A stretch of 64,000 nucleotides of DNA from Isoetes taiwanensis (GCA_021234155.1 JAJEKV010000002.1:42335203-42399202); one strand, 5' to 3'; counted from the first letter of the stretch, positions 46,062-57,465 are shown. The notes: generated by a model from the sequence alone, not told the origin. Numbers and translations: made by a program.

Positions 46062-46211
46062 GTTGGAGGATGGACTCAGATCTACAAAGGATTAACATTT
46101 GCATCTGTTAGAGGAGCTGGCCACATGGTGCCTTCTACCAAACTTGGACAGGCACTCAAGCTTTTTGAAACTTTACTTGCAGGCCACCCCCTTAATGGCT
46201 TCTGTTCATGA
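46062..46211 (+). pseudogene. Serine carboxypeptidase (S10) last exon
   Basis: After a 3' splice site (catatttaacag) the frame reads [20 protein letters not shown] then [20 protein letters not shown], the conserved C-terminus of plant serine carboxypeptidases and SCPL acyltransferases, which are secreted or vacuolar. The His in GAGHMVP is the catalytic His of the Ser-Asp-His triad. A stop (TGA) follows nine residues later, about where the family ends. The exon itself is open, but the Ser and Asp exons were not found upstream, so it is an isolated exon or the end of a gene whose other exons are lost. Confidence 0.85.
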
Positions 46212-46324
46212 CCTATTGATATGTAAAGTCTCCATTCTTTATTCTTTTGTTTTAACCTTATCCTTTTACTATGCATTCAGTGGCAACAGAAGAGGCTTTA
46301 GTCATGTTTTTATAATCGGTTTGA

Positions 46325-46492
46325 AGTAGGCAGCCGGCATTGCTTGTCTTGAGAGAGAAGGTGATGTCTTTCTCAGACACGAGAATTAAGGTAAATATAT
46401 GAAATGCCTTAGTGAGTTTTAAATCAAAATAATGGGCTTTTAAAATTCTTTCCATCTTACAGGTTAGACTTGCTGAAGGAAGGCAGCGGTTG
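46325..46492 (+). pseudogene. Unidentified spliced exon pair cut by the LTR
   Basis: LREKVMSFSDTRIK ends at a donor (ATTAAG|GTAAAT near 46390). After an acceptor (catcttacag, 46461) comes VRLAEGRQRL, which stops at the LTR start 46493. The splice signals and the charged, coherent reading suggest real exons of an unrecognised gene interrupted by the retroelement. Confidence 0.35.
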
Positions 46493-47985
46493 TGTGACGT
46501 TCCAGTACGATATACGGTCTCAAGACGTATACAATACTACACCGTCACGCGTACACGCCATTCCAAGTGACGTGTACGCCGACGTATAGCCAAGCAAGTA
46601 GCGCCCTAGGGGCAACTTGCAAGTGTGCACACATTTATCAATGTGCGCACTTTAGACCATTAACCATTAAAAGGCATACCAAGGGTCATGGAAACCCTAA
46701 CCCTAACTGATAGCCTACATAAAGCAACCAAACCCTAACTTTCCCTTTTTCGCCCACGAACCTTCCGAGCTCCGTTTCGCGCGTTTCAAGAGTCAATTCT
46801 GACTCCCAAGATCTGCCCGAGCGCCCCAGCTCGTCAGACTTCCTTTCCGACCACATCTCCAAGCAAGACAGCGACATGGAAGCATTCCGAGCAAGAGGAG
46901 CGGGCCAAGGACCAGGTATTTTGTCAATTCAATAGCTTAATCCGCCTTCCGGGCACAGAGTTAGCAGGTTTAGCCTATTGAATTGCCCATAGCAGCCACA
47001 TAGAACCCTAGATAGCGAGCCCTAACTAAAGAACATAACTTCTATGATATAGATTAGATACTATTCTTTAGTTCTGTGATGATACTGATGTATGGATGAT
47101 CTCTGTGGACTCATTGTATTGGGAAGGGGGGTAGAGACCTACAGCTTAGTAGTTGATGCTCCTAGCTAGTCCCTTTAGTGCATTACTAGTATTCGGCCTG
47201 TGTACAAGAACCACACCTGGTTGTGGGTGAAGGGGCCAGACTGGCTTAGAAGGAGGTTCGTGTTCTGACTCTTGAACGATCCCTCTGGTGTGTAAGGCCT
47301 ACCGGGGATCACTGTAGACTAGGTCTAATGGCTTGCCACTGAGTGTATGGGCTCGACACCCGTGGAGTGGGGTTCACTTTCCAGTGGGTTAAGTCGAATA
47401 AGGGCAGTGGCCCTCTAGCCACCTTGAGTCAGCATGGAGACCTATGGTGGGAGTGATCCCTACCTGCCCCATCGGAACTGGGGAGATGCAACCCAGGAAT
47501 AGCCCCTTTGGCTATGCATCCGGCGGGCTACAGTCAGGTCCCAACACTCTTCAACCTAATCTGCAAAGTGTGCGCAGGAGGGGCGGATGGAGTGGACAAC
47601 CCTATGCCATGTTCTCTTGCCAGCCAAATCCATTGTCATGATTCTGTCTGCAATGAACTCTGGAGACCCAAGCCGTCAGTCATCCCCTGGAGTCTGAGCC
47701 TTGGGTAGGAACCCATATGTATATTGTGCTGATCTTTGTCTATGCAGATGTTGATGTGCCACCCTTCGAGGTGGATATGTGATGATGTTATGCACTGACA
47801 TGTATGTTTACGCTTCCGCAGCTAGGTAGACCCTGAGGGAGACGGGGTAAAATGACCCCTTCACTCTTCCCACTGGGACTCGTGAGTGATACGTGGAGGG
47901 CCCTGTATCAGCATGGAGCTGGTATGGGTGACGAACTCCTGTTTGTAGACGGTGAGTGCACCGTATACGAGTAGGGGACATCACA
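46493..47985 (+). repeat. Complete LTR, 1493 bp, of an LTR retrotransposon
   Basis: It begins TGTGACGT and ends ACATCACA (ACGTCACA in the copy at 25499), the expected short inverted LTR ends. It is followed after one base by tggatcagagc, matching the tRNA-Met primer-binding site TGGTATCAGAGC with one base missing. Partial copies lie at 25499-26042 and 21985-22510 in reverse. The interior includes aaccctaaccctaac (46693) and exon-like GC sequence (46740-46910). No 5-bp target duplication can be checked because the far end is not in the window. Confidence 0.87.
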
Positions 47986-47986
47986 G

Positions 47987-47997
47987 TGGATCAGAGC
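47987..47997 (+). promoter_or_regulatory. Primer-binding site (initiator tRNA-Met type), one-base deletion
   Basis: tggatcagagc lies immediately downstream of the LTR. The canonical plant site is tggtatcagagc. It shows that the sequence to the right is retroelement interior and not a solo LTR. Confidence 0.75.
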
Positions 47998-49122
47998 AAT
48001 GTTCTTGGAGACCAAGAGCAAAGCACTGACCATGCTCCCAGTAGTACTAACTTGATAGGATCCTTAAACCTCGAAAAATGGGAAAAATTTTTCTCATTTT
48101 TGTAGTATATGCTAAGTAACAGTTAAGTGAATTAGAACATAAAAAGACTAAAAATAGTGAGCCAAAACCTTCAAAAGTAGGATGGTCTCACACGTCGCGC
48201 CAGGAGCAATAATGAAAATCTCATTTTTGAGCTGGGCGCAACGTGTGAGACATTGAGCCAAAAACACCGTGAAAAGTGATGAATTTCAGAAAAGTAACAT
48301 GATAATTCAAATTTCAAGCTAAAAACTAGCTAGATTAGTATGTTACATTCCTAAAAACATGCTTAGAAAGTATAAAATTTAGCATCAAAATTCACCATGT
48401 CTCACACGTCGCGCCAGGATAAAAAATGAAACTTGCATTATTGGTCTGGGCGCAACGTGTGAGACCATGAGATTAGAAAGGTCTAAATTAAGCCATATAG
48501 TAGGACAATAAGTGTTTTTAGCTCACCCAAAAGGGTAGCTTGCAATTTGGCCGAGACGGACGAGATGTTGCGGGCACTGCAAGAGGCAACAGAGCAAAAA
48601 CTAGTGCAGCATTTTGAAGATTCGACAGCCTGCACAGTTCATGCGAAGAGGGTGACACTAATGAAGCCGGACATGCATCTTGCTAGCTACATCAAGGGAG
48701 AGCGACAGTAAAATTTTGTAAATAATAGAAAAATTTTGTTAATATAAAGAGTTTTTGACAAAGTAACATGTGCATCTTGCTTAATTGAGTTAAGTTACTG
48801 AGTTCTAGTTTTTATTTTTGTTAAAACTGACATTTTGAACAAAAATTGAGAGGATGTCTCACACGTCGCGCCAGGAGCGAAAATGAAAAGTTTATTTTTG
48901 GTCTGGGCGCAACGTGTGAGACCATGCCCCAAAAGTGCCCAAAACAGCTCCAAATCGACCAAATAAGGGGTCAATTCTACCTAACTCGATGAGTCTAGCA
49001 AAACTAGACCCTTATAACACCCAAATTGGACAAGTTTAACCCATTTAGAGTCAATGTCTCACACGTCGCGCCAGGAGCAAAAATGAAACTTTCATTATTG
49101 GTCTGGGCGCAATGTGTGAGAC
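47998..49122 (+). mobile_element. Retroelement interior without gag-pol, carrying four 67-bp hairpins
   Basis: No gag or pol motif occurs after the primer site. Instead the segment holds four hairpins at 48185-48251, 48399-48465, 48856-48922 and 49056-49122, all exactly 67 bp. It also holds a histone-like exon between the second and third. Left arm GTCTCACACGTCGCGCCAG; right arm CTGGGCGCAACGTGTGAGAC; the 28-bp loop is AT-rich and variable. The layout resembles a large non-autonomous LTR derivative (LARD) or the repeat-rich non-coding part of a long gypsy element. Confidence 0.7.
48535..48711 (+). pseudogene. Histone H3 / CENH3-like terminal exon
   Basis: The frame reads VACNLAETDEMLRALQEATE then QKLVQHFEDS, HAKRVTLMKPDMHLASYIKG and ERQ followed by TAA. 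It aligns with histone H3 alpha-2, loop 2 and alpha-3: ALQEA.E..LV..FED..lc.iHAKRVT.M..D..LA..I.GER. The stop is exactly where canonical H3 ends (GERA). Changes from H3 include QHFEDSTACTVH for GLFEDTNLCAIH and ASYIKG for ARRIRG. The RVTLM wording resembles plant CENH3 rather than RVTIMPKDIQ of H3. The upstream N-terminal exons are absent. It is captured or relic DNA inside the hairpin region; a functional, highly diverged variant cannot be excluded but is unlikely. Confidence 0.8.
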
Positions 49123-51835
49123 CTCCAAACTTTGAACCTCCATAACTTGAGCTACAGAGCTCCAAATCGCCTGAAATTTGTTGCAATAGGACCGTTACAC
49201 ACCTAGAATCTATTTATGACCTCAAATTAGGCTAGAAATGTCAAACCCTAGCTCAAAATGACCAAAATTGCTCAAACCCTTGAATTGTTTTTCCAAACTG
49301 TGGTTTGTTTGTAAATAGAAGCATACCCCATTAGTCACAAAATTAGCATACATCAAGGACCCAAGGATTTGAACCCTGGTATTTCCATCCTTATAGAAAC
49401 TATGCAATACAAATTGACTGAAACAATAAAGATAATATCTTAGATACGGAAGGATTAATCGTCAACTACACAAAAATCAACAAAGCGTGTCTTATCCTAA
49501 CATATATGAAATTTTAACATTTCCAAAATTTGACTTTCAAAAATTTCGAAATGGGAGCTTTTTAGAATGTAGCTACAAGCTTGTGCTAGACCCTCTGAAA
49601 ATTCTAGTTTCTTGCTATTTTTTGGCACACTTACTGCATCCCAAAAATACATTACAATGCTATAAATTGAACTGTAGTATCACTTATTACCTAAAATGTC
49701 TCTTTTGTTTCTCTAGAAGGCATTTGTTTTCGCAGCATCTGTCAATTGGATACAGTGAAAGATTTAGTAGTTCATCATATCGGTGATCAAATTCAAGCTC
49801 AAAAGCATTCCCAGTAAGGAGGAAGTCTAATTAGAGCATTTCGAACTATAATTTGCACATTAAGAAATTGAATGCTAGACCAATTACTTAGGCTTAAGTA
49901 AAAGCTTTAAGTTTGAAATATACTTCTTGTATGGAGTAAAATACCTTAAAATGCCCTCATTTTCATAGCCAAGTTATGAAGTCCTGGCATTCTGCAATGT
50001 CATTAACAAAAATTAGAAAGAAACAATGATGTTGTTTTATCATTCTTTGCCAATATTAAAGTACAAGGATGGTCGATACCTTCATGGAATGGTATTTGAA
50101 AATGGAGCATGGTCGTGAGCTAGTCCAGAAGCATTGATTCTGAACGATCAATATGAGCTCTACAAAATGAAATAAAGCAGACATGAAAGTGACAAAAATA
50201 GACATGCAGATTGTTATGGTATACATGAGTTCAATATGTAGCATTATAACAGGGGGTTTTTTTTCTGTTTTTGTACTGTTTTCTCTAAGGTTTTCATATG
50301 ATTTGGTGGCCGTATTCATCCAGGTGTACTAAATAGTATTTCTAGAGTGCACGCTTTTGTTAGTCGTTGATTTTAGAAAAAGGGGCAAATCTTGTGGTGG
50401 AGGCTTCTTTTCTGGTAGGTGTGAATATCCTCCAAGTGTTTTTTTTAGGGTTGTGTGTGTTCAGGCAGGACTGTCTAACCTGCTCCTGATCAGCGAGAAG
50501 GAGCCTGAAATGTTCGTAGTGGGTTGATTCTTGAGCTTGAAACGTTCGTAGTGGGTTGATTCTTGAGAAGTTTATACAGCAAGACGCTTGGTGTAAATAT
50601 TTCGGATGTTATATTTTGCTCTCTGCATGCTATTTAGCAGGTCTGTTTGATTCCAGAGGTGGAGTACATCAGATAATTGCATGGAACACGCCAGGGTTGC
50701 AAGGTCAATTTAATCTATTAGCCCTGTTTCCTTCTCGATTCCCATGTATCCTTGCTTTTCTGTATTTCTTTCTCCTCTGGGATTCGTTTATAACAGAAGA
50801 TTGATTTTTGTCTTTGGAATCAAATCTTGCACAGATGGCTTCGATTCTCCTTTTCCGGCCTGCTCCAAATCCCTCTTTACTAGTTAACACTTTGGTTCTT
50901 TCTTTGGATCTTGGATCTGAGCGGCCTTCAGATTATCTATCCGGCCTATTTTCTTCTATATCAAACCACGGTCGGTCTTACGAGCATTCTTTGCATGGCC
51001 ATGGCCTGATGTTAGTCAAATCTGGCCTGATCCTTTGAAGCCTGTAGTTCTTGGCGATGCTATGTCCCATATCGGTTTTTCTAAGCAAGAATAGGCCGTT
51101 CCAGCAACTCTGGCCGAATAATCTGTAGACTCCGGAATTCCTATTGCCAAGTTCAGCCTGATTCTTTTCTCAGATCCGACCTCGGGATTTATTGTTCCAG
51201 GGTGTCCAATCCGACCGATTCTTGCAAAGATCTACGATTTTTCTTCGATGACAGTGGTTTCTGCGGTCGATTTACTCAGATCTCTCTTTCTTGCAAGCTA
51301 TTTTTGAAACAATGAACTCTTTTCCTTGGAAATCCTTGCCTGAATCGCCTCTTTGGTCGCAACCGTCCATGGCACTGTTCTGTTTATAACTTGCCCCCTT
51401 TGTTGACATTTGTGAACACATTTTTCCCCTTTAGTTTCTTTTTTATTCTTCAATGGGTTTTATTCTCCAACTCCGCTTGCACCTTTATGTATGTATTCCT
51501 TAAAGTTTCTTCTTCAACCGTTCCTTGTCACAATTGATATTTCTTTTCTGGCTTCGCTAGTAAGGCTACGGCAATCTTCTCTTTTCTTCCATGGGTATTT
51601 CCACTTCCATCCAGAAAATGTGGTCTGGCCTTTTTAAAAAGGGGCATCCTATGTATAAAATGATCATGTTCTTTGTGCACATGTTATCATATGCACTAGC
51701 ATATGCATGACAATGTGCGTATATTTGGGCGGCTCTTGGTATGCAATGGAAATAATTTGTTTGTCCCGATATTATTGGGCTTTTTGGTAATTAATGTTTA
51801 GACCTATAAAGTTTACCGATATTTGCTTTAGGTAG
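49123..51835. other. Intergenic DNA, no supported gene
   Basis: AT-rich. A tandem pair of tgaaaygttcgtagtgggtt gattcttgag lies at 50507-50567. From 50800 to 51500 the base composition is more balanced, but frames are short and unrecognised. Confidence 0.45.
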
Positions 51836-52140
51836 GGCCCGAAGGGCCCAAAAGTTTTTTTAATATAACAATCAACACACAACTACCATTAACATTATTA
51901 ACATAAACCATTGCATTTAACACATTTAAATTAAAATCCCCCTTAAACCCCCTTTGGTTTGGGTGCATATTCACACGGGGGGTTACGTAGGGCAGCGAGA
52001 GCCTCAAAAATATATTTACAATACATGTACAAAATTAACACCATTAAGTACATTCTCTTAAACCTTATAGTATTTTGCAAACTTTAACATACAGTATACA
52101 AAAACTTGTACATGCATACCCCACAAACGAGGATCGCTAT
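51836..52140 (+). repeat. Half-copy of the 58945-60012 foldback family
   Basis: gggcccgaagggcccaaaag, the run cccccttaaaccccctttgg, gtgcatattcacacgggggg, tacgtagggcagcgagagcc and finally cataccccacaaacgagg match one arm plus the central spacer (reverse-complemented) of the big foldback. Here the sequence occurs once, not as a palindrome. Confidence 0.8.
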
Positions 52141-53810
52141 GTACGGTCCAGATCTTGGAATAAAGGGCAAATATGCCCATCTGACAAAAAATTATGAAAA
52201 TCACAAGGAGAAAAGCCCCATGCTTGACCAATATCATAGTTGTACCTCAGGTGCCACCCCTAAAATAATGCAAAAGGAAATCAGACACCAAAATATCTTA
52301 GATTTATTGCACCACTGGCATCGATGGTTTAGATAAACAAACCAAGAAAAGATAAATGTGTTGTAAGATAAACAGCACTGTCATTCATGATCCTCTGCCG
52401 CTCCTACAAAAAGATAAGCACCAGAAAATCTATCATTTATTCTCTGAGACACCAGAATATCTTAGATTTATTGCATCACTGGCATCAATAAGAATGTTGA
52501 ACAACGGTTTAGATAAAACAAACCAAGAAAAAATGAATATGCTAGAAGATGGACAATACTGCAACATCAGCAAGTTTCACCATTCATGGTCTTCTGCCGT
52601 TGTTGAATCGCCAAACGAGCATAATAGAGCATCAGAATCTGGATAACGTAAATCAAAAGCAAAAAAAGGGAGGGGTGGGAATTCGCAAAAGCGGATCATT
52701 CTAAGGGAGTCGACGGCATCACCTTCATTTTCATGTAGCAGGCAGTTGCAGCAAAACACGCGATACTCACCTGATGCTCCCTAAGAAGAAAGCCAACAAG
52801 GAAGCAGTTTGCCAAGAAGTGGTTCTTTAAGCTACCCGAGACTTCTAGAATCGTTTGGGTGCATCTCCCTTCATTAAAACAGGATGGCCCTTCGTCAAAA
52901 CGGCATGGCAGATCTGTGGGAAAGGTTCTAGCTGAAACTTGGCCGCTATGCACACCCAGAGCCGCTGCCTGCGCCGCCTTCAAAAAAAAAAGGGGAAAGG
53001 ATTTTAGGTTTTCCACGCCTTTTCTGTTTTGTTTGTTTTTTAAAACGACGGGTACTTTGGTTCTCTAGTCGAAATGCGAAATTTCTAGTCTAGAATTTTA
53101 GATGTCAAAAATATTTAGTAGAAAAATTCGGCATAATAATGTATAATAAATTTATTTAACTTTACATAGGTAGCAGGTATTTGGTAAAGCTTATAAAGTT
53201 TATCAAACCTTAACGCACTGGTCCTCGGTTTTCCATGGTAAGATTCAATCTTGACCGTCGAATGGACAGCTGTTATCAGCTAGTAACACGCCTGTTCTTG
53301 AAACTTTATGGAGACAATCCCGTAACATCCTAGGATTTTCTCTGCCCTTCTCTGCATCTGCCATAACACCCTAGGATTTTCTGAACAGGGCTTCACTGCA
53401 GCTTTGCCGGAACAGGGCTGGGCTTCCCTTGCAAGCAAGCTACTAAAAACTCCATCGTTTTCTACCCCATCGTTTTCCCAAGTTCCATCCTCCCCACCTG
53501 CTGCTCAAGCTCGGGCGGCCATTGATTTGTGCCCCTCGCCGGATTCCAGCATCTCGGTAAAGCTTCACCTTCTCGATCCTGTACAATGGGGCAAACTGCC
53601 TCTGTTATGAGCCCATTTGATGACATTTTTTATCAGGTATTCCCCCTGCTCTGTTATTCTAGTAATGCATCCTATTTCCGATCCGGCTGATCCGGCGCCC
53701 CTGATTCCGGCCCCTGCTTCCTGCATCCGGTGCTGCTTCTGGCCCCTGCTTCCTCGATCGATCTGGCGCCCTTGCTTCCGGCCCAAGGTGCAAACCCTCG
53801 GACCAGAGCG
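52141..53810. other. Intergenic DNA with a local duplication
   Basis: A direct duplication at about 165-bp spacing: acaccaraatatcttagatt tattgca at 52286 and 52450, followed in both by ggtttagataaa-acaaaccaag and a cattcatg-tcctctgccg-like tail. No gene recognised. Frames at 52696-53016 and 53404-53814 are unidentified. Confidence 0.45.
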
Positions 53811-53953
53811 TTAAGGGAGCTAACGCCCTGGGCCGAGGGCGTTACCATAAAAAAAATCGAGGCATGGCCAAGCACGCCCTCGCCATTTTGGCCATGCCTC
53901 GATTTTTTTTTATGGTAACGCCCTCGGCCCAGGGCGTTATCTACCCCTTAATC
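53811..53953. repeat. Near-perfect 51-bp-arm palindrome between TTAA sites
   Basis: Left arm 53821-53871 and right arm 53888-53939 are exact reverse complements except for one extra T in a homopolymer, around a 16-nt spacer. An imperfect extension (ttaagggagc / ctaccccttaa) takes the symmetry out to TTAA at both sides. The arms carry taacgccctgggccgagggc. No protein. TTAA flanks recall piggyBac-type insertion; a MITE or a recent inverted duplication are both possible. Confidence 0.85.
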
Positions 53954-54113
53954 ATTAGGCTTTCCAATGCAAGCGATGCCCACCATTGATTGAAGCCTTG
54001 TGATAGAGTATAACAGGCACCCAACCCACCCCACAGAGGCGAAGAGGCAGCTGAATGTGGAAACAAGCAGCATCGATCTTTGTTTGCACTTTGAGCTCCA
54101 GATTCAGCCTCAG

Positions 54114-54325
54114 AGCTGATAATCCAGCTTTGGAAGGTGATAATCCAGTTGTGGAGATGATAATCATGCTATGGAGATGATAATCCAGCTGTGGGTGCAG
54201 GAATGGATGAGGAAACTTGCCTGCTGGTTAAAGGGGCCTGCTTGCCCCTTACAGCAGATAAACTGGCTGGCCCCTCCGGACACCCCAGCTTGCCCCTTAT
54301 AGCAGATAAACGGGCTAGCCCTAAA
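54114..54325. repeat. Two short tandem arrays
   Basis: Four copies of a ~19-20 bp unit (gataatccagctttggaag type) at 54117-54195, then two copies of a ~60-bp unit (gcttgccccttayagcagat aaac) at 54239-54320. Confidence 0.75.
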
Positions 54326-54530
54326 GGCAATAGTTCAGTTAATTTTAGATATAGGGGTTATCTAACCTTGTTGATGATAGTATATTGTACAGTAGTCTTG
54401 CATAATATGTCAACAAACATTTGTAGCACGTATATTTTGAAGCACTTATTGTTGCATGCATATGAAATATAGATGTCACACTTTACAATCAACGCAACCT
54501 ACTCACAAATACGTGTACAACTAAGTTAGA

Positions 54531-55012
54531 GACCATTAGCAATAACAATCTTTGTTTATAATGAATACAAATATACAAGCCTTGCTCATGACCATTAGCA
54601 ATACATCTTAGCATCCTTCTTCTAGCATCTAACCCAACATATGCCCACTTTGCAGCTTACACCCATGGAAGCTGCAATAAGTCATGGTCATACACATTAC
54701 AGATTATTGGCAATAACAACCTTTATTTATAACGAATACAAATATACAAGGCTTTGTTCATGGCCATTAGCAATACATCTTAGTGTCCTCCTTCTAGCAT
54801 CTAATCCAATATATTGCCAACCTTATAGCTTGCACCCATAGAGGTTGCAACTAAGTCATGATCATATATACATTATAAGTTGTTGGCAATAACAACCTTT
54901 GTTTATAATGAATACAAATATACAAGGCCTTGCTCATGGCAATTACCAATACACCTTAGCATCAGCTAACCCAACATATGCCAACCTTATAGCTTGCACC
55001 CATGGAAGCTCA
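54531..55012. repeat. Three tandem copies of a ~175-bp unit
   Basis: Units start near 54541, 54712 and 54889 at aataacaayctttrtttata. Each contains atgaatacaaatatacaagg, ttgctcatggccattag and tagcttgcacccatggaag. Periods of 171 and 177 bp are nucleosome-sized. The third copy is shortened at its end. Confidence 0.85.
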
Positions 55013-56547
55013 ACAAAAAAATCTAACTAAGTACTACTACTTGAAATGTAACCAAACCAGACGCTTCATGAACTCAAAGGCTATAACGCAATGATGACAT
55101 GGACCTGTTGAAACAACACATGACAACAAGCGAGATCTTAAACTCAAGGCTTCATCTATTAGGAGCTTCTCCATCTAAAGACTAGATGCAAGCCTTGTAG
55201 TTATTTGATTTCTAAAGCACTAGATTGTTGATAATAGATGAATTGACATTGAAATAAAGACATTCTTTTGATATGCATTAACTCAAGCACCAAAATGAAA
55301 ACATTGGTGGTCCTTTTTATTCTAGCATTCCAATGTTATTTGTTCAAATCTTGAAAGTAGAAAAACTTTCATTTTATAGGGGTTCATGGGAGGTTAAATC
55401 TAAAGATAACATGAAGTGAGTCAAATGGGTCTAGTGGGAGGAGGTCAAAGAAAAGTTGCTTGCCAGTAACACTATGTTACAAGACGACATAATACTTGGC
55501 TCCGATGTTCTAGAGCTGCCAAATAAGCTTAAATATCGCTATAAATCTTTGTGTGTAGCTTAACTATCTTCTAATGTCTGCTAGCCAGTGCTCTTCCTCT
55601 AATGTTGTCAAGGAACCAGAATCGAATTGGACGGAACAAGCCAGGATTGAACCTATATATAGTGGGGGTGCCTAAGAAAATCCATATATTTATCTATCCA
55701 TTGCAATGTAGGCATCCTCGTATTTCGTATCCTTCTTCATGAGACATAAACATCACACCCATAGCCTCCAACAACTAATTACATTCATCTAAACTTCCTA
55801 CTACTGTATAGCAAGCCAACAACATGCAAAACAATGCAAGGCCCAACAAACCAATAGGAAATATGCACTTGCAAGGATCATAAAATGTTCACCCATCCAA
55901 GGGGACACCTCCTCATGTGATGGCATTTTATTAGCCTATTATTTATTTATGGAATACTAAAATTATCTAACGATTGAGGGTCTTTCTAAAATGGTTATCC
56001 GCACAACATGAAGATAAATCCTAATATTGTGTGCATATGATTGTTTGCACATAATAAGATAAGAAGACAATCATTAATAACAAATGCTAAGTTAGCTCAT
56101 GAAGATAAATGTCGAGTTCATTTGACATTCAAACATGGTTCCATACAAGGTCCAATGGCCTATAGGACTAATAAACCTTTATGTTCATCCCACCAAACCC
56201 ATGTCATAAATAAATTGTCTCAGCAAAAACCATGTCATACAATAAAATTAACCTCCAAAAATCATGTCACAAATGCAAGATAGTTTTAACCCACCATTAC
56301 TAGTTTTAGTAAACTGCTATCATATGCATGAAACTATCTCATAAATCAAACTAGTTGTAACAAACCACTATAGCACCAATAACCAACATGAATAACCATA
56401 TCACAAACTACTACTAGCTTGGCAAACCACTATGGCATGTGGTTTTTTTCTGTCAAATAAATTCATGCCTAAAATACCATATATCTCATGGTTTTTAGAT
56501 GAATTGGTACTGGTTATATATAGTATTTTATTTTTGGGGGCCTTGTG
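55013..56547. other. AT-rich intergenic DNA
   Basis: Nothing recognised. Repeated phrases such as aaaccactatrgca and catgtcayaaa at 56170-56440 suggest a decayed simple tandem array. Confidence 0.4.
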
Positions 56548-57465
56548 ATCGGTTCCACAAAAAGTAGGAGACCATGAGGGGGAGGAGACGCATATCAGGG
56601 AACATCTCCGACTTGAAGGCCTATATCAGCATTAGGGGTAAGATCAAGGAGGAGAATATTCCGCTCGAACAAGAATTCCGGACCCAGAAACACCTAGAAA
56701 CCAAAGGAAGGACGACTTTACTACGTCAGCCAAGGAGTGCGAGACTCGAATGGATAGCACCCAAGGGACGGAGGAGACGACCTAGCCAGCAGGTACAAAT
56801 CACGCAAAGGCGACCAGAAGGAGCCATGGTAGGGGCAATGGAGATGACCACACTTCCAGGCACAGGAGAGCCACCTCGGAATGAAGCAAAGCCCAAGCAA
56901 CAGGAGTCGCACTCAGAAATTCAACCTGCGGAGGAATGACAATGCCTGCCTACCGACCACGATCTCATAGCTTCGAAGACATTCAAGAATGCCCAGCTGC
57001 AACAGCCAGGTGATCCTACTCAAGCGATCAATGGCACCGCACATTGGCAACCTTGCAACGACACACCGCATGTAGGGACGTTGAGCGGTCACCGCATTCC
57101 TCACGACGGACATACACATTAAGCAGGAGCATCTTTTTCAAGGGATCACATTGACGAACACTCTTCGCAACTTGGGGTGACGAGCTCGGATCAGACATGA
57201 AGCTCAACAATAGTAGCAGCATCTCAAAGGAATCCAGGAGTCAACCAGAACGAAGAAGATGCAGCAAAACCGAAGAATCAAACGCGATAGGAGGAGGGGA
57301 AACCCTAAAGGAGTATAAACATTTAAGTAGATCTTCGTAGTTGTTTTGGAAAAGTGGATGAATTAAAATCCCAAGGTAAATGCGTATATGTCTATTGTAT
57401 ATCTCGTTCACGCATATAGTGGAGAAACATGAGTTTAGAGTCATGTTTACGGATTTAGCGCTTAG
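56548..57465 (+). repeat. LTR-like block, inverted partner of 20035-20955
   Basis: See the partner entry for the alignment. It begins gatcggttccacaaaaagta. A 121-codon open frame lies at 56574-56939 and reads as basic, low-complexity protein without a known domain. The last part (57295-57460) carries the aaaccctaaaggagtataaa motif. Confidence 0.6.

Noticed and set aside
46693-46707. Telomeric repeat (aaccctaaccctaac)
   Set aside because: Only about two units inside an LTR; not an interstitial telomere array.
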